Part shown: in pieces, positions 1-9,582 of the stretch | How positions within the stretch are numbered: position 1 is the first letter of the stretch | How the letters are laid out: each line of letters begins with the position of its first letter | Source of the DNA: Dyadobacter sp. CY356 | GTDB taxonomy: Bacteria; Bacteroidota; Bacteroidia; Cytophagales; Spirosomataceae | Direction of reading: 5' to 3' | NCBI RefSeq assembly: GCF_021440195.1 | Contig: NZ_JAJTSZ010000002.1 | Location: forward strand, 868,001 to 932,000 | Length of the DNA stretch: 64,000 nucleotides | The notes under the pieces: generated by a model | Seen by the model: the letters and a program-made list of their open reading frames with translations, nothing else | Told to the model about the DNA's origin: nothing | The model's database searches: none | Made by a program: the position numbers and the translations under genes

Positions 1-1266
1 ATGAATGGCCTGGTATGGTTTACACCAGAAAAGATCACGCCAGAACTGCCCGATAAAAGTTTTTTCTACGACAGGCTGGAAATTCGTGGTAAAGTAAGCC
101 TGATAAATGGTGATACCATTACGCTCGGAAAGGATCCTCGGCAAATAAATCTGCATATCACTACGCCGTATTATGGGAATAATTACAATCTGAATCTATC
201 CTATGCAGTTAACAGATCAGGTTCTAAACCAGTTGCTTCGGACTGGATAGAATTAAAATCGTCAGATCCAACCATCCGGTTTTCTGAACTTTCGTCAGGA
301 GAATACACAGTCACCGTTCGTAAAGTCAATGGTTTTGGTGAAAATAATTTTTCCACAAAAATCATTACGATCATCGTTCCCAGACATTGGTATGAAACCT
401 TTTGGTTCAGGCTATTTTGTGTCCTGATGTTTCTAGGCGTTGTTTTTCTCTTTATCAGGTCAAGAACACGTTACCTCGAAAAACAAAACCAGGCATTGGA
501 AATGAAAATAAAAGCCAGAACGCAATCACTTGAAGAAACACTTCAGCGGCTGCGGATTTCTGAAAAAGAATTAACCAAACAAATGCACATCAGGACGCGC
601 CTTGTTGCATCCATCAGCCATGATATCCGGACGCCTATGAAGTTTCTGATTTACGCTTCCGAGAAGATCGACCCCTTGCTGAGTGCCCAAAGATATGACC
701 AGGTTTCCATGATCGGAAACAATATAACTACGTCTGCCCGACAAATCAGTCGTTTGCTGGAAAACATGATTCAGTATATCAAAACACAGTTTAAAGGCGA
801 AAATATCAAATTTACTGAGGTTTTTCTTCACACGCTGATCAGTGAAAAAATATCCTTATTCAACGCTCTCATCCAGGAGCAGGAGAATACTTTCATTTCT
901 GAAATAAGCGAAGAGATTACTGTCCTGTCCAATATGCATTTGCTTGGTGTGGTGATTCACAATATTATAGATAACGCCAATAAGTATACTTTTAATGGCG
1001 AGATCCGCATTTACACTGAAACACGTGAAGATAAAGTTCTTCTGATCATTGCTGACAGTGGCCCTGGAATATCATCAAACCTGATGCACTGGCTGAATGC
1101 AGAAGATGATGCCAGCCAGAAGGCACTTGAAGTTTCTCAGGAATTTAACGGGCTCGGCCTTTTGATGATCAAAGAAATTACCTATATGCTTAACATTGAA
1201 TTATTGGTTGACAATACAAAAGGCACCAAGTTTCATTTGATATTTAGAGGGAATCAAGAAGACTGA
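1..1266 (+). CDS. Sensor histidine kinase, C-terminal part (cut by window start)
   Basis: This is the signalling half of a membrane histidine kinase that would phosphorylate itself and then a response regulator. Visible in order are a beta-rich Y_Y_Y-like domain (about residues 40-125), one membrane helix (about 134-154), a coiled linker, a HisKA H-box SHDIRTP with phospho-acceptor His207, an N-box around Asn321, a G1 box DSGPGI near 352, and a GLGL G2 box. Y_Y_Y domains in this family normally follow a periplasmic beta-propeller of about 600 residues. The gene therefore very likely begins upstream, and the ATG at base 1 is probably an internal Met. No receiver or AraC output domain follows, so this is not a full hybrid one-protein system. 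It converges on the next gene with only 4 bp between the stops. Confidence 0.85.
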   Translation: MNGLVWFTPEKITPELPDKSFFYDRLEIRGKVSLINGDTITLGKDPRQINLHITTPYYGNNYNLNLSYAVNRSGSKPVASDWIELKSSDPTIRFSELSSGEYTVTVRKVNGFGENNFSTKIITIIVPRHWYETFWFRLFCVLMFLGVVFLFIRSRTRYLEKQNQALEMKIKARTQSLEETLQRLRISEKELTKQMHIRTRLVASISHDIRTPMKFLIYASEKIDPLLSAQRYDQVSMIGNNITTSARQISRLLENMIQYIKTQFKGENIKFTEVFLHTLISEKISLFNALIQEQENTFISEISEEITVLSNMHLLGVVIHNIIDNANKYTFNGEIRIYTETREDKVLLIIADSGPGISSNLMHWLNAEDDASQKALEVSQEFNGLGLLMIKEITYMLNIELLVDNTKGTKFHLIFRGNQED

Positions 1267-1270
1267 CCAA

Positions 1271-2089
1271 TTAATTTAAAACCTTTTCCAGCATCCCGGC
1301 AATCACCTCATACCCTTTATCCGAAGGGTGCAGCCCGTCATACGTCATGTTGATGGCTTCAACCGGATAGGGATATTCATCTTTTTCCGGATCAAAAGGA
1401 ACGGCTGTGTAGGCCGGATAACCGTAGTTTTCGTAATTTCCGGTTTGCGGGTCTCTCAATCTTTTAAAATTAACCATATTGTCCAGAGTAATTCCGCTGT
1501 CGTGATACAGATCAACCACAGGAAAATTTTCTTTCTTTCCTATCTCAACAACTGCATTGGCAAAATCTTCAAGTTCCTGCTTATTTTTTTTCCGGTAAGA
1601 ACCATATGCATTGTTTTTCGCGCTGTTTATATATACAAAATCGCCGCGCTGCATAGGCGTGATCAGGATTATCTTTCCTTTTTTATTAAGGCTTTTTAAC
1701 TTGTTCCTGATAATCCGAAATGCACCATAAACCGTTCCTGTCCCGGTATTTAGCTCATAATCGCTGATTGTGCCCAATGTTTTTCCCTGCCACCAGTCGT
1801 TGGTGCCCAAAAATATGGTGTAGACATCCGCTTTTACCAAATCAAGCGACTCGATTTTATCAGCGATATTAATGGAAGTCCAGCCATTATGCCCCTGATT
1901 AATGTATTCGATCTGCGGATTTTTTTCAGTTATTAATGTCATATATCCTTTTGTAACGCGGTTTCCGGTTTCATCTTTATGGTCGTTCAGATAAGTAATG
2001 GAATCCCCGATGGCAACCCAGGATATTTTCCTCGGTGCGGATGCAATCGATATAAAAACTAAAAGGCAAAGGAGAAAAAACTTTTTCAT
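1271..2089 (-). CDS. Secreted SGNH/GDSL-family hydrolase
   Basis: A 272-residue serine esterase or lipase of the SGNH superfamily, exported by a signal peptide (residues 1-18, ending ASA). Block I is GDSIT with nucleophile Ser30, the Asn block is LGTND, and block V is DGLHPSDKGY near the C-terminus, which supplies the catalytic Asp and His. All core residues are present, so it should be active. The substrate cannot be named; relatives in this phylum remove acyl groups from carbohydrates or lipids. It has its own upstream region shared with the divergent lipoprotein gene at 2306. Confidence 0.85.
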   Translation of the reverse strand: MKKFFLLCLLVFISIASAPRKISWVAIGDSITYLNDHKDETGNRVTKGYMTLITEKNPQIEYINQGHNGWTSINIADKIESLDLVKADVYTIFLGTNDWWQGKTLGTISDYELNTGTGTVYGAFRIIRNKLKSLNKKGKIILITPMQRGDFVYINSAKNNAYGSYRKKNKQELEDFANAVVEIGKKENFPVVDLYHDSGITLDNMVNFKRLRDPQTGNYENYGYPAYTAVPFDPEKDEYPYPVEAINMTYDGLHPSDKGYEVIAGMLEKVLN

Positions 2090-2305
2090 GGATAAGTTAA
2101 GCTACGTATTGATCTTCAATTACTAAACATTTACAAAACCTTCAACCGGTAAAAAATACTTATGAAATCAGAAAATTCAATTAATACTTAACAGTCGGTT
2201 CAGCAGGATTGTATGATTTTCACATTTTATAAAAAACAAAACTAAATTGCGTTGCATAAAGTCAATGCGCAGATCCTGAACATAAAACTCATCCTGTATT
2301 TAAAA

Positions 2306-2764
2306 ATGAAAATTACTTTCCTCGCCGCTGCCCTGGTTGTTAGTCTGATCAGTTGTAATGAAAAAAAAGATACAAAAACAGAAACTGAACCTTCCATAGC
2401 CGGAACCTGGTCGCTTGCTTCCAGTAGGGTGATCACCAAAGGAGATACTGTTTTGACTTTCCCTGTTAAAGGTCAGGAAATGATCAAGATCTTCAACGAC
2501 AATACTTTTGCGTTTTTTAAACATGATCTGAATGGCGGCAAAGGCGAGGCTGCCATATTTGATTCAGGCGCGGGAACTTATGAGCTGAAAAATGGAGATT
2601 ACTCCGAACATCTGGCATACTGCAATTACCGGGACTGGGAAAACCGTGATTTCAAATTTAAACTTGATGTAAAAAAAGACTCACTGATCCAGACTGGCAT
2701 TGAGAAAATTGACAGTCTGAATATCAATCAGGAAATCGTGGAAATCTATGTCAGGAAAAAATAG
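2306..2764 (+). CDS. Lipocalin-like lipoprotein, function unknown
   Basis: A 152-residue lipoprotein. The ATG at 2306 is chosen over an upstream in-frame ATG at 2252 because it places a classic lipoprotein signal at the N-terminus, with lipobox LISC and lipidated Cys17. The mature part starts with an IAGTWSLASS segment typical of small lipocalin-like Bacteroidota lipoproteins and ends in beta-strand-like repeats. No catalytic residues are recognisable. It is a monocistronic gene between divergent and downstream neighbours. Confidence 0.7.
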   Translation: MKITFLAAALVVSLISCNEKKDTKTETEPSIAGTWSLASSRVITKGDTVLTFPVKGQEMIKIFNDNTFAFFKHDLNGGKGEAAIFDSGAGTYELKNGDYSEHLAYCNYRDWENRDFKFKLDVKKDSLIQTGIEKIDSLNINQEIVEIYVRKK

Positions 2765-2932
2765 AATTTCTTAACATTAACTTTCAAAATTAATAACGCA
2801 AACGTAAAACGTAAATATCCAGATCTTAGTTATACTTTTCCGGCTGAGATTTAAGCTACAATCTTTGTAATTCCGGCTACACTTTCGACCCATTTTCTGA
2901 GGAATTTTGCTTCATCATTTTAAACAGATTAT

Positions 2933-3673
2933 ATGAATAGCGAAATAATAGGAAAAGTTGTTGCGATTACCGGCGCAAGCAGCGGAATCGGTGAAGCCAT
3001 TGCACTGATGTTGGCCGGTCAGGGAGCAAAAGTGGTATTGGGTGCACGTCGTTCCGATCGTTTGGAAAAACTTGTAGCGACAATCAATGATCATGGCGGA
3101 GAAGCTGCTTATGCAATTACTGACGTTAAATGCCGTGAAGACGTTGAGAAACTTGTAAAGCTGGCCTGCGATCGTTTTGGAAGGCTAGATGTGATGATCA
3201 ATAATGCCGGAATCAGTCAGCTTTCCCGGATCGAAGAGCTTGATGTAGAAGGCTGGCTTGAAATGATTGATGTGAATGTGAAAGGTGTTTTGTTTGGTAT
3301 CGCAGCCGCCATTCCGGTTTTTAAAGAACAGGGTTCTGGGCATATCATTAACATAATTTCAACCTCCGGCATTAAAATAGTGCCGATGCAAGGCGTTTAT
3401 GCGGCTACAAAAAATGCGGTCCGCACGATCAGTGAAGCTTTGCGCCAGGAATCGAATGGACGTTGGCGGGTGACTGGTATTTCGCCAGGTTTTGTCAAAA
3501 CAGAGCTGGCCGACAGTATTCAGGATGAACAAATGCGGGCGGCCATCATAGAAAAAATGGACACAGTTGCCATCTCGCCGGATGCTATAGCCAGCGCCGT
3601 TTCCTTTGCTATCGGTCTGCCTTCGAATGTTGATGTTGGTGACATTGTAATTCGGCCAAGTGCTCAGGATTAG
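2933..3673 (+). CDS. Short-chain dehydrogenase/reductase (SDR)
   Basis: A 246-residue classical SDR using NAD(P)H to oxidise or reduce a small carbonyl or alcohol substrate in the cytoplasm. The cofactor motif is TGASSGIGEA near residues 14-23, GARRSDR suggests NADP preference, NNAG follows, and the catalytic pair is Tyr156/Lys160 in YAATK with Ser in the preceding STSG. Length and motif order match the family. An AraC regulator follows 91 bp downstream on the same strand and is a plausible partner. The substrate is unknown. Confidence 0.9.
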   Translation: MNSEIIGKVVAITGASSGIGEAIALMLAGQGAKVVLGARRSDRLEKLVATINDHGGEAAYAITDVKCREDVEKLVKLACDRFGRLDVMINNAGISQLSRIEELDVEGWLEMIDVNVKGVLFGIAAAIPVFKEQGSGHIINIISTSGIKIVPMQGVYAATKNAVRTISEALRQESNGRWRVTGISPGFVKTELADSIQDEQMRAAIIEKMDTVAISPDAIASAVSFAIGLPSNVDVGDIVIRPSAQD

Positions 3674-3764
3674 TTTGTAATTTTACGCAGAAGCAGCCAT
3701 TATTACGGGCATGTGCCTGCTCATTACAGATTTTAAAAAATTGAATAAAAACAGGCATTAAATT

Positions 3765-4664
3765 ATGCTTCAGAATTATAACAGCATATCCGAATTAATG
3801 AGGCGGATGGAGCAGCAAAAGCCGCTCCATCCACTCGTTGCGCTCATCGATTATAACAATGTAAAAGTTTCGCTGACCGATGTCGGAAATAAATTCTCGT
3901 TGGGTTTTTATAAAATATCTTTCAAAACCAGTTTCAGCGGCCAGGTGAAATATGGCCAGGGATATTACGATTTTGAAGAAGGCGGACTGGCTTTTCTGGC
4001 TCCGAATCAGATTGTTACAATGTCTGATAATCCGGATGGTTATGAAGGATATTCGCTATATTTTCATCCGGATCTGATCAGGAATTATCCGCTGGGCAGT
4101 GCTATTCAAAAATATGGCTTCTTTTCCTACGCTGTTTCGGAGGCTTTGTTTTTATCTGAAAAAGAAAAACTTGTTATCGCAGCCTTGTTTGAATCAATCG
4201 CCGGTGAACTTGATAATAATATCGACAATTTCAGCCAGGATGTTCTGGTTTCACAGCTCGAACTTTTACTCAATTACAGCAACAGGTATTATAACAGACA
4301 ATTTATAACGCGCAAGGCGGTACACAACGACACGATTGAAAGATTAAACGCATATCTTTCTGACCGGTTCGATGGCCAAATAGCTTCTCAACCGGGATTA
4401 CCGACTGTACAGGAAGTTTCTGATCATTTACATCTTTCTCCGCGATATCTGACAGATATGCTAAAATCGCTCACAGGTTTTAGCACGCAGCAACATATTC
4501 ATAATCAATTGATTGAAAAATCTAAGAATATACTCAGCAACACAACCCTGACCATTGCTGAAATTGCATATGACCTTGGATTTGAACATCCTCAGTCTTT
4601 TAATAAGTTATTCAAACAAAAGACAAATATTTCACCGCTTGAATTCCGCCAATCTTTCAATTGA
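3765..4664 (+). CDS. AraC-family transcriptional regulator
   Basis: A 299-residue cytoplasmic regulator with an N-terminal effector/cupin-like domain (about 1-180) and a C-terminal double helix-turn-helix (about 200-299). The HTH part contains LPTVQEVSDHLHLSPRYL and EIAYDLGFEHPQSFNKLFK, the typical second recognition helix region. It is clearly paralogous to the regulator at 6338-7246: both end in EFRQSFN and share the STQQ-IH pattern. It lies just after an SDR gene, which suggests control of that gene or of itself. The ligand is unknown. Confidence 0.9.
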   Translation: MLQNYNSISELMRRMEQQKPLHPLVALIDYNNVKVSLTDVGNKFSLGFYKISFKTSFSGQVKYGQGYYDFEEGGLAFLAPNQIVTMSDNPDGYEGYSLYFHPDLIRNYPLGSAIQKYGFFSYAVSEALFLSEKEKLVIAALFESIAGELDNNIDNFSQDVLVSQLELLLNYSNRYYNRQFITRKAVHNDTIERLNAYLSDRFDGQIASQPGLPTVQEVSDHLHLSPRYLTDMLKSLTGFSTQQHIHNQLIEKSKNILSNTTLTIAEIAYDLGFEHPQSFNKLFKQKTNISPLEFRQSFN

Positions 4665-4922
4665 CAGGTTGTCTAGAAAATCTTAAAAGCTTCGCTAAAA
4701 ACTAGATTATCCTTGCAACCCTTTTTGCAGTTTTTGACTCCTTATTTCAACGTGATTTATAATACCCTATCTTTACGGGCATTTTTCAGGCAAAATTGCC
4801 ATACCCTAACAAATTTTAAAAAACAATGTTATTTACCTCCAATGTAACTTTTCGGCTAAATCATCCTTTGTTTATTACGAATACCTCTCAAAAAGCTCCT
4901 TTCATTTTGATCGCGGATAAAA

Positions 4923-6302
4923 ATGATTGAAGCTACACCGCTGTCGAAACCAGTTTCAAAAATTGCCAAACCATCAATCAACGGGCAATTACTATTTGCA
5001 CTTCTTTGTATCGTAATCATCTTGCCAAGATGGTATTATGTTGAAAATTTTGCCGTTGCATTACCTTTCTATGATCAGTGGGACGCTGAATGGGTCAATT
5101 TATTAAAACCCTGGACAGAAGGAAAACTTGCCATTTCAGTTCTTTGGAGTAATCATAATGAACACCGTATATTCCCTACAAGACTCCTGACCTTACTTAG
5201 TTTTGAGCTGACGGGAACATGGAGTAATCTGGCAGAAACAAGAATAAACATTTTGCCGGGAGCCTCAACACCAATTTTACTGATCTGGCTGTTATATAAA
5301 AGACGGGAATTATATGGTTTCAGATGGCTTGTTGTTGCAGTAATTATCGCAGGTGCTACATTTCCGCTGTCGTGGGAAAATCTTTTGATAGGTTTCCAGA
5401 GCCAGTTTTACTTTCTGAATCTTTTTACTTTATCTGCTCTTGCGCTCGTAGTGTTCCGTCCGCGGGATACGTGGGCGATGATTTCCGTTGCAGTTCTTTG
5501 TGTGCTGAGCGTAGTGACGATGGCGTCAGGCCTGATCACGCCTGTGGCAGTGGCCATGGTTTATGCTGCTGACGGATATATCAAAAGGGATTTTTCGCTA
5601 AAAAAAGTGATCATGATGGTTATGCTGGTCGTTATCGCCGCAACCGGATATATGACAATGCCCTACATAGCAGGACATAATTTTCTTCATGCGCAAAACA
5701 TGACCGAAATGGTTAAAACCACTATCCGGATCATGGGATGGCCACTGATTGATAAGAAATTATACATTGGTGTGCTTTGGTTACCAGCATTAATTACAAT
5801 TCCGGTGCTGTTATTTACCCGCAGATTTACACGTTTTGATCTTTTAATGTTTGGTTGTTTCATCTGGACAGGTGCGCAGGTTCTGGCCCTGGCTTATGGC
5901 AGAGGACACGAGCTTTTTGATATTTCGTCACGGTATACAGAAGTCCTTCATTTGGGACTGGCAGGAAATGCCTGGTTTGTTATACGCGCAACAGAAGGAT
6001 TTTTTACGGAAAAGAAGGCAGGAATTTTTGTGCGGATTATCGGACTCATCTTTTTTGCGGCACTTTTCATTAGCCATGCAAAAAGATTTCCTCGTGATAT
6101 CGTCACAATGAAAGAGGATCACGCCATCAGAATAATCCAAACAAAAAATGTGTTTTTATATCTAAAAACGCATGACAAACAACATCTTGTGAAACCGAGG
6201 CTACATATCCCCTATCCAAAAGCTGAAAGATTACAAACCATTCTTGACGATCCCGAATTGCTGAAAGTATTGCCGCAGTCTGTCCTAAATGGTACGGAGT
6301 AA
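4923..6302 (+). CDS. Polytopic membrane protein, function unknown
   Basis: A 459-residue integral membrane protein with about ten hydrophobic segments spread over residues 20-395 and a hydrophilic C-terminal tail. Between the first two segments, a soluble loop carries an acidic YDQWDAEW motif and, after an amphipathic stretch, HNEHRI. This arrangement resembles polytopic glycosyltransferases of the GT-C type, in which the first periplasmic loop bears catalytic acidic residues, but I do not recognise the family firmly. It stands alone between two AraC genes. A glycosyltransferase role is inference only. Confidence 0.65.
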   Translation: MIEATPLSKPVSKIAKPSINGQLLFALLCIVIILPRWYYVENFAVALPFYDQWDAEWVNLLKPWTEGKLAISVLWSNHNEHRIFPTRLLTLLSFELTGTWSNLAETRINILPGASTPILLIWLLYKRRELYGFRWLVVAVIIAGATFPLSWENLLIGFQSQFYFLNLFTLSALALVVFRPRDTWAMISVAVLCVLSVVTMASGLITPVAVAMVYAADGYIKRDFSLKKVIMMVMLVVIAATGYMTMPYIAGHNFLHAQNMTEMVKTTIRIMGWPLIDKKLYIGVLWLPALITIPVLLFTRRFTRFDLLMFGCFIWTGAQVLALAYGRGHELFDISSRYTEVLHLGLAGNAWFVIRATEGFFTEKKAGIFVRIIGLIFFAALFISHAKRFPRDIVTMKEDHAIRIIQTKNVFLYLKTHDKQHLVKPRLHIPYPKAERLQTILDDPELLKVLPQSVLNGTE

Positions 6303-6337
6303 TTATCTACGATGTTGTATTTATCTGTTACATCCAA

Positions 6338-7246
6338 TCAATTAAAAGATTGCCGAAACTCCATGGGCGACTGGTTGGTTTTGGTTTTAAATAACTTACT
6401 AAACGATTGTAAATGCTCAAATCCAAGTTCATAGGCAATTTCGCTGACGGACAAATTTGTTGTAGATAATTTCTCCTTGGCCTTTTCAATCAGTTTATCA
6501 TGAATAAATTGCTGTGTGCTCTGGCCGGTCAGCGTTCCTAATAAACTACTCAAATATTTTGGTGAAAGATTAAGTTCTCCGGCTATATATTGAACGGTTG
6601 GCAAACCTCTGCTGATTAAATCGTCATTGTTAAAATAATCACCAACCAGTTTTTCCAGCCGATCCAGTAACTGGTGGCTGGATTTTTCACGGGTAATGAA
6701 CTGACGATTGTAAAATCGCTCTGCATAATTCAGCAAGGTTTCAATTTGCGAAATGATAATCTGCTTACTGAATTTATCAATATTGGCGTGATATTCCTGT
6801 TCAATATTCTGAATGATTCCACCTATCACGGTTTCTTCCTTTTCAGAAAGAAACAACGCCTCGTTTAAAGAATAACTCCAGAAATCATATCGTTTTATGA
6901 TTTTTGCCAAACTGGTATTCCAGAGAAAATCAGGATGGATGTAGATCACCCACCCTGATTGACTAAATTCTTCCTCCTTTTTATCAATGGAAATACTAAA
7001 AACCTGATTCGGGGCCATAAAAGACATGATGCCCTCATTAAAATCAAACGATTGTTGTCCGTATTTAACTTTGGCATTTTGCACACGTTTGACGGCGATA
7101 CTGTAAAAATCGAACGTGAGACTCATCGGTTCGTCGGCCCGCAAATGCCTGACACTATCAACACTGAATATGCTGATTAACGGATGCTGCGGTTTTGGCA
7201 AACCTCTGAACTGATGAAACTCGCTGATCGTTTTAAAATGCTTCAT
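6338..7246 (-). CDS. AraC-family transcriptional regulator, paired with quinone oxidoreductase-like gene
   Basis: A 302-residue regulator with an N-terminal sensing domain and C-terminal AraC HTH domain (LPTVQYIAGELNLSPKYL, then EIAYELGFEHLQSFSKLFK). It is a close paralogue of the regulator at 3765-4664, judged by matching spacing and motifs along the whole length. Its ATG overlaps the stop of the upstream oxidoreductase gene in an ATGA arrangement, so the two are translationally coupled and made from one transcript. It probably controls that oxidoreductase operon. The effector is unknown. Confidence 0.9.
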   Translation of the reverse strand: MKHFKTISEFHQFRGLPKPQHPLISIFSVDSVRHLRADEPMSLTFDFYSIAVKRVQNAKVKYGQQSFDFNEGIMSFMAPNQVFSISIDKKEEEFSQSGWVIYIHPDFLWNTSLAKIIKRYDFWSYSLNEALFLSEKEETVIGGIIQNIEQEYHANIDKFSKQIIISQIETLLNYAERFYNRQFITREKSSHQLLDRLEKLVGDYFNNDDLISRGLPTVQYIAGELNLSPKYLSSLLGTLTGQSTQQFIHDKLIEKAKEKLSTTNLSVSEIAYELGFEHLQSFSKLFKTKTNQSPMEFRQSFN

Positions 7247-8217
7247 GCCTTATCATGTTCTTTTCTTATTTCCAAAACCAGTTTTCCGCGCACATGCCAG
7301 CTTTCACTTTCAAGATGCGCTTCGGCGACTTGTTCCAAAGGAAATACTTTATTGATAAAGATTTTTACTTTTCCCTCATCAATTAATTGTGCGATTTCCT
7401 GCAACCAGCTATTCCTTACCTGAACAGCAACCTGTTCGCCTTTCGCCTTCTTTTCTGCAAGCGCTTCCAACACGTCGTCATTAAAGGGAAAGTCAATATT
7501 CACACTGACCAGAATGCCACCTTCCTTCAATACTTTTACCGACCTCAGCCTTTCATTATTGTCCCGATGCGGCGCGGCGTCGAATACCACGTCTATGTCG
7601 TGCAACATTTCTTCAAATTTTTGGGTCCGGTAATCTATTACTTCGTCGGCACCCAGTTGTTTTAAATAGTCAAGATTTCGGGCAGAAGCAACGCCGATAA
7701 CATAAGCACCTTTTGCCTTTGCAAATTGTACAGCAAAACTTCCAACACCGCCGGTTGCACCATGAATCAGAACACGTTGTCCGGATTGCAGTTTTCCGAA
7801 CTCAAAAATACCCGTCCAGGCTGTAAGTGATGCAAGCGGAACAGCAGCGGCTTCATTAAAGCTGATAGTTTCAGGTTTCAGTACAAACCCGTTTGCTTTT
7901 CCAACACAATATTCAGCATAACTGCCATCGCCCGGAAAATTGGGAACGCCATATACTTCATCCCCTACTTTAAAATCTTGTACTTCACTTCCCGTTTCTT
8001 CAACGATACCGGCAGCGTCCCAACCCAATGTTAAAGGTAATTTTAACAATGGTCTTAAAATATCATTTCCACCATTCCGAATTACCCAGTCCGCAGGGTT
8101 TATTCCACTGGCAAACAATTTCACTAAAATCTCGTCCGGTGCAGGAACAGGGCGAACGATTTCTTCCAACTTCATTACTTCAACCCCGCCAAATTCATGA
8201 ATTCTGATTGCTTTCAT
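7243..8217 (-). CDS. Zinc-free MDR-family NADP-dependent oxidoreductase
   Basis: A 324-residue medium-chain reductase of the quinone oxidoreductase type, predicted to reduce quinones or reactive carbonyls with NADPH. The N-terminal GroES-like fold carries NPADWVIRNGG and GWDAAGIVEETG. The Rossmann domain has HGATGGVGSFAVQFAK at about residues 150-165. The cysteine and histidine ligands of zinc alcohol dehydrogenases are absent, as expected for this subgroup. It is the first gene of a two-gene operon with the overlapping AraC regulator downstream. Confidence 0.88.
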   Translation of the reverse strand: MKAIRIHEFGGVEVMKLEEIVRPVPAPDEILVKLFASGINPADWVIRNGGNDILRPLLKLPLTLGWDAAGIVEETGSEVQDFKVGDEVYGVPNFPGDGSYAEYCVGKANGFVLKPETISFNEAAAVPLASLTAWTGIFEFGKLQSGQRVLIHGATGGVGSFAVQFAKAKGAYVIGVASARNLDYLKQLGADEVIDYRTQKFEEMLHDIDVVFDAAPHRDNNERLRSVKVLKEGGILVSVNIDFPFNDDVLEALAEKKAKGEQVAVQVRNSWLQEIAQLIDEGKVKIFINKVFPLEQVAEAHLESESWHVRGKLVLEIRKEHDKA

Positions 8218-8450
8218 ACCAAGTTATTTTTCAGTTTTTGTTGATACAAAGATCAGTACCTGCTGAAAAACAGATTTAGTGAAAAGACCTTTTATGTTAG
8301 CCTAAATACCGAAAATGCAGGATTTTGATACGGATAAGAAAACAGAAGTATCCTGCCAGTTTATTACCTTCGTGCTCAAACGGTGTACTGGAATGATTCT
8401 TACACCATTTCCCGACCAAACATTTTAAATATTACAAGAAAAAATAAAAC

Positions 8451-9329
8451 ATGGCATCAGGATTTTTTGCGATTTTAGATGATATAGCATTTTTAATGGA
8501 TGATGTTGCAATGGCAACAAAAGTGGCTACCCACAAAACCGTAGGAATTCTGGGTGATGATCTGGCGGTGAACGCCGAGAAGGCAACAGGTTTTCTGTCA
8601 GAAAGGGAATTACCCGTGTTGTGGGCTATAACCAAAGGATCGCTGGTTAATAAACTCATTATTGTTCCTGTGGCTTTGCTGCTCAATGTTTTCTTCCCGG
8701 TTGCTATCACCTACGTATTGCTTTTAGGTGGATTATATCTTGCTTATGAAGGTGTCGAAAAAATAATAGAATACTTCTTTCATCCGGCAAAAAAAGAGCA
8801 CGCCGTTGTTCAGGATACAAAACCAGAAAGTGAGGGAAATACTATTGAGAATGAAAAAGGAAAAATAAAATCTGCGGTAACTACCGACTTTATCCTTTCA
8901 ATAGAGATCGTCATCATTGCGCTCGGAAGTGTTCTCGATGAGACATTACCGATACAGATACTAACCGTTTCTGCCGTAGCGTTTTTAGCAACCATTGGTG
9001 TTTATGGCATTGTAGCCCTCATTGTGAGATCTGATGATGCAGGTTACAAACTGATCAAAAAATCAGATGGTAAAGGTTTCTTTTCAAAATTAGGCCATTT
9101 GCTGGTTAAGGCGCTTCCGGTTATTATTAAGATTTTAGGTGCCGTAGGAACGGTCGCTTTACTTCTGGTTTCCGGTGGTATTTTTGTCCATAACATTGAA
9201 TACCTTCACCACTTCATGCCTGAACTTCCCTCGATGATCAAAGAATTTGCAATCGGTTTGGTATTTGGCCTGATTGTATTTTTGGTTATGACAGGATTCA
9301 AAAAAGTAGTTACGCTGGTTAAGCGGTAA
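8451..9329 (+). CDS. DUF808 (YedI-type) inner membrane protein
   Basis: A 292-residue membrane protein recognised by its start, with the LLDD/AxxxDD-type opening FAILDDIAFLMDDVAMATKV followed by KTVGILGDDLAVNA. Hydrophobic segments lie near residues 67-100, 140-160, 165-190, 225-250 and 268-288. E. coli YedI is the best known member and its biochemical function is not established. The gene is monocistronic and followed by a strong hairpin at 9380-9411. Confidence 0.88.
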   Translation: MASGFFAILDDIAFLMDDVAMATKVATHKTVGILGDDLAVNAEKATGFLSERELPVLWAITKGSLVNKLIIVPVALLLNVFFPVAITYVLLLGGLYLAYEGVEKIIEYFFHPAKKEHAVVQDTKPESEGNTIENEKGKIKSAVTTDFILSIEIVIIALGSVLDETLPIQILTVSAVAFLATIGVYGIVALIVRSDDAGYKLIKKSDGKGFFSKLGHLLVKALPVIIKILGAVGTVALLLVSGGIFVHNIEYLHHFMPELPSMIKEFAIGLVFGLIVFLVMTGFKKVVTLVKR

Positions 9330-9379
9330 GAATTGAGAAAATAGCACAAGTTTGTTTTTAAAAATAGTTATATTATAAC

Positions 9380-9411
9380 AGGAGTAAAAGGAATATTTTC
9401 TTTTTACTCCT
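9380..9411 (+). terminator. Intrinsic terminator after the DUF808 gene
   Basis: A 14-bp inverted repeat (9380-9393 and 9398-9411, one G-T wobble) encloses a 4-nt loop and is followed by TATTTTTATAT. It lies 50 bp after the DUF808 stop codon. Confidence 0.85.
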
Positions 9412-9582
9412 ATTTTTATATCAGGCATTTTCCGGGATTTATATAATTTAGGAACTGCCAATAAATTGACTTTTGACCCACTATATTTTCACTACAATTG
9501 TCACAATTACCGCCTGAAATAGCCGCATTAACACCCTAACAACAAAACCTGTAAAAGTTATTTTTGTAAAAACATAAGAACC

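Noticed and set aside
1328-1699. 123-codon plus-strand frame
   Set aside because: It lies antisense within the SGNH hydrolase gene, whose catalytic blocks are clear.
9559-9566. TATTTTTG as a promoter -7 element for the DHFR-like gene
   Set aside because: It fits the consensus but has no -33 element and would leave a very short leader; too weak to list.
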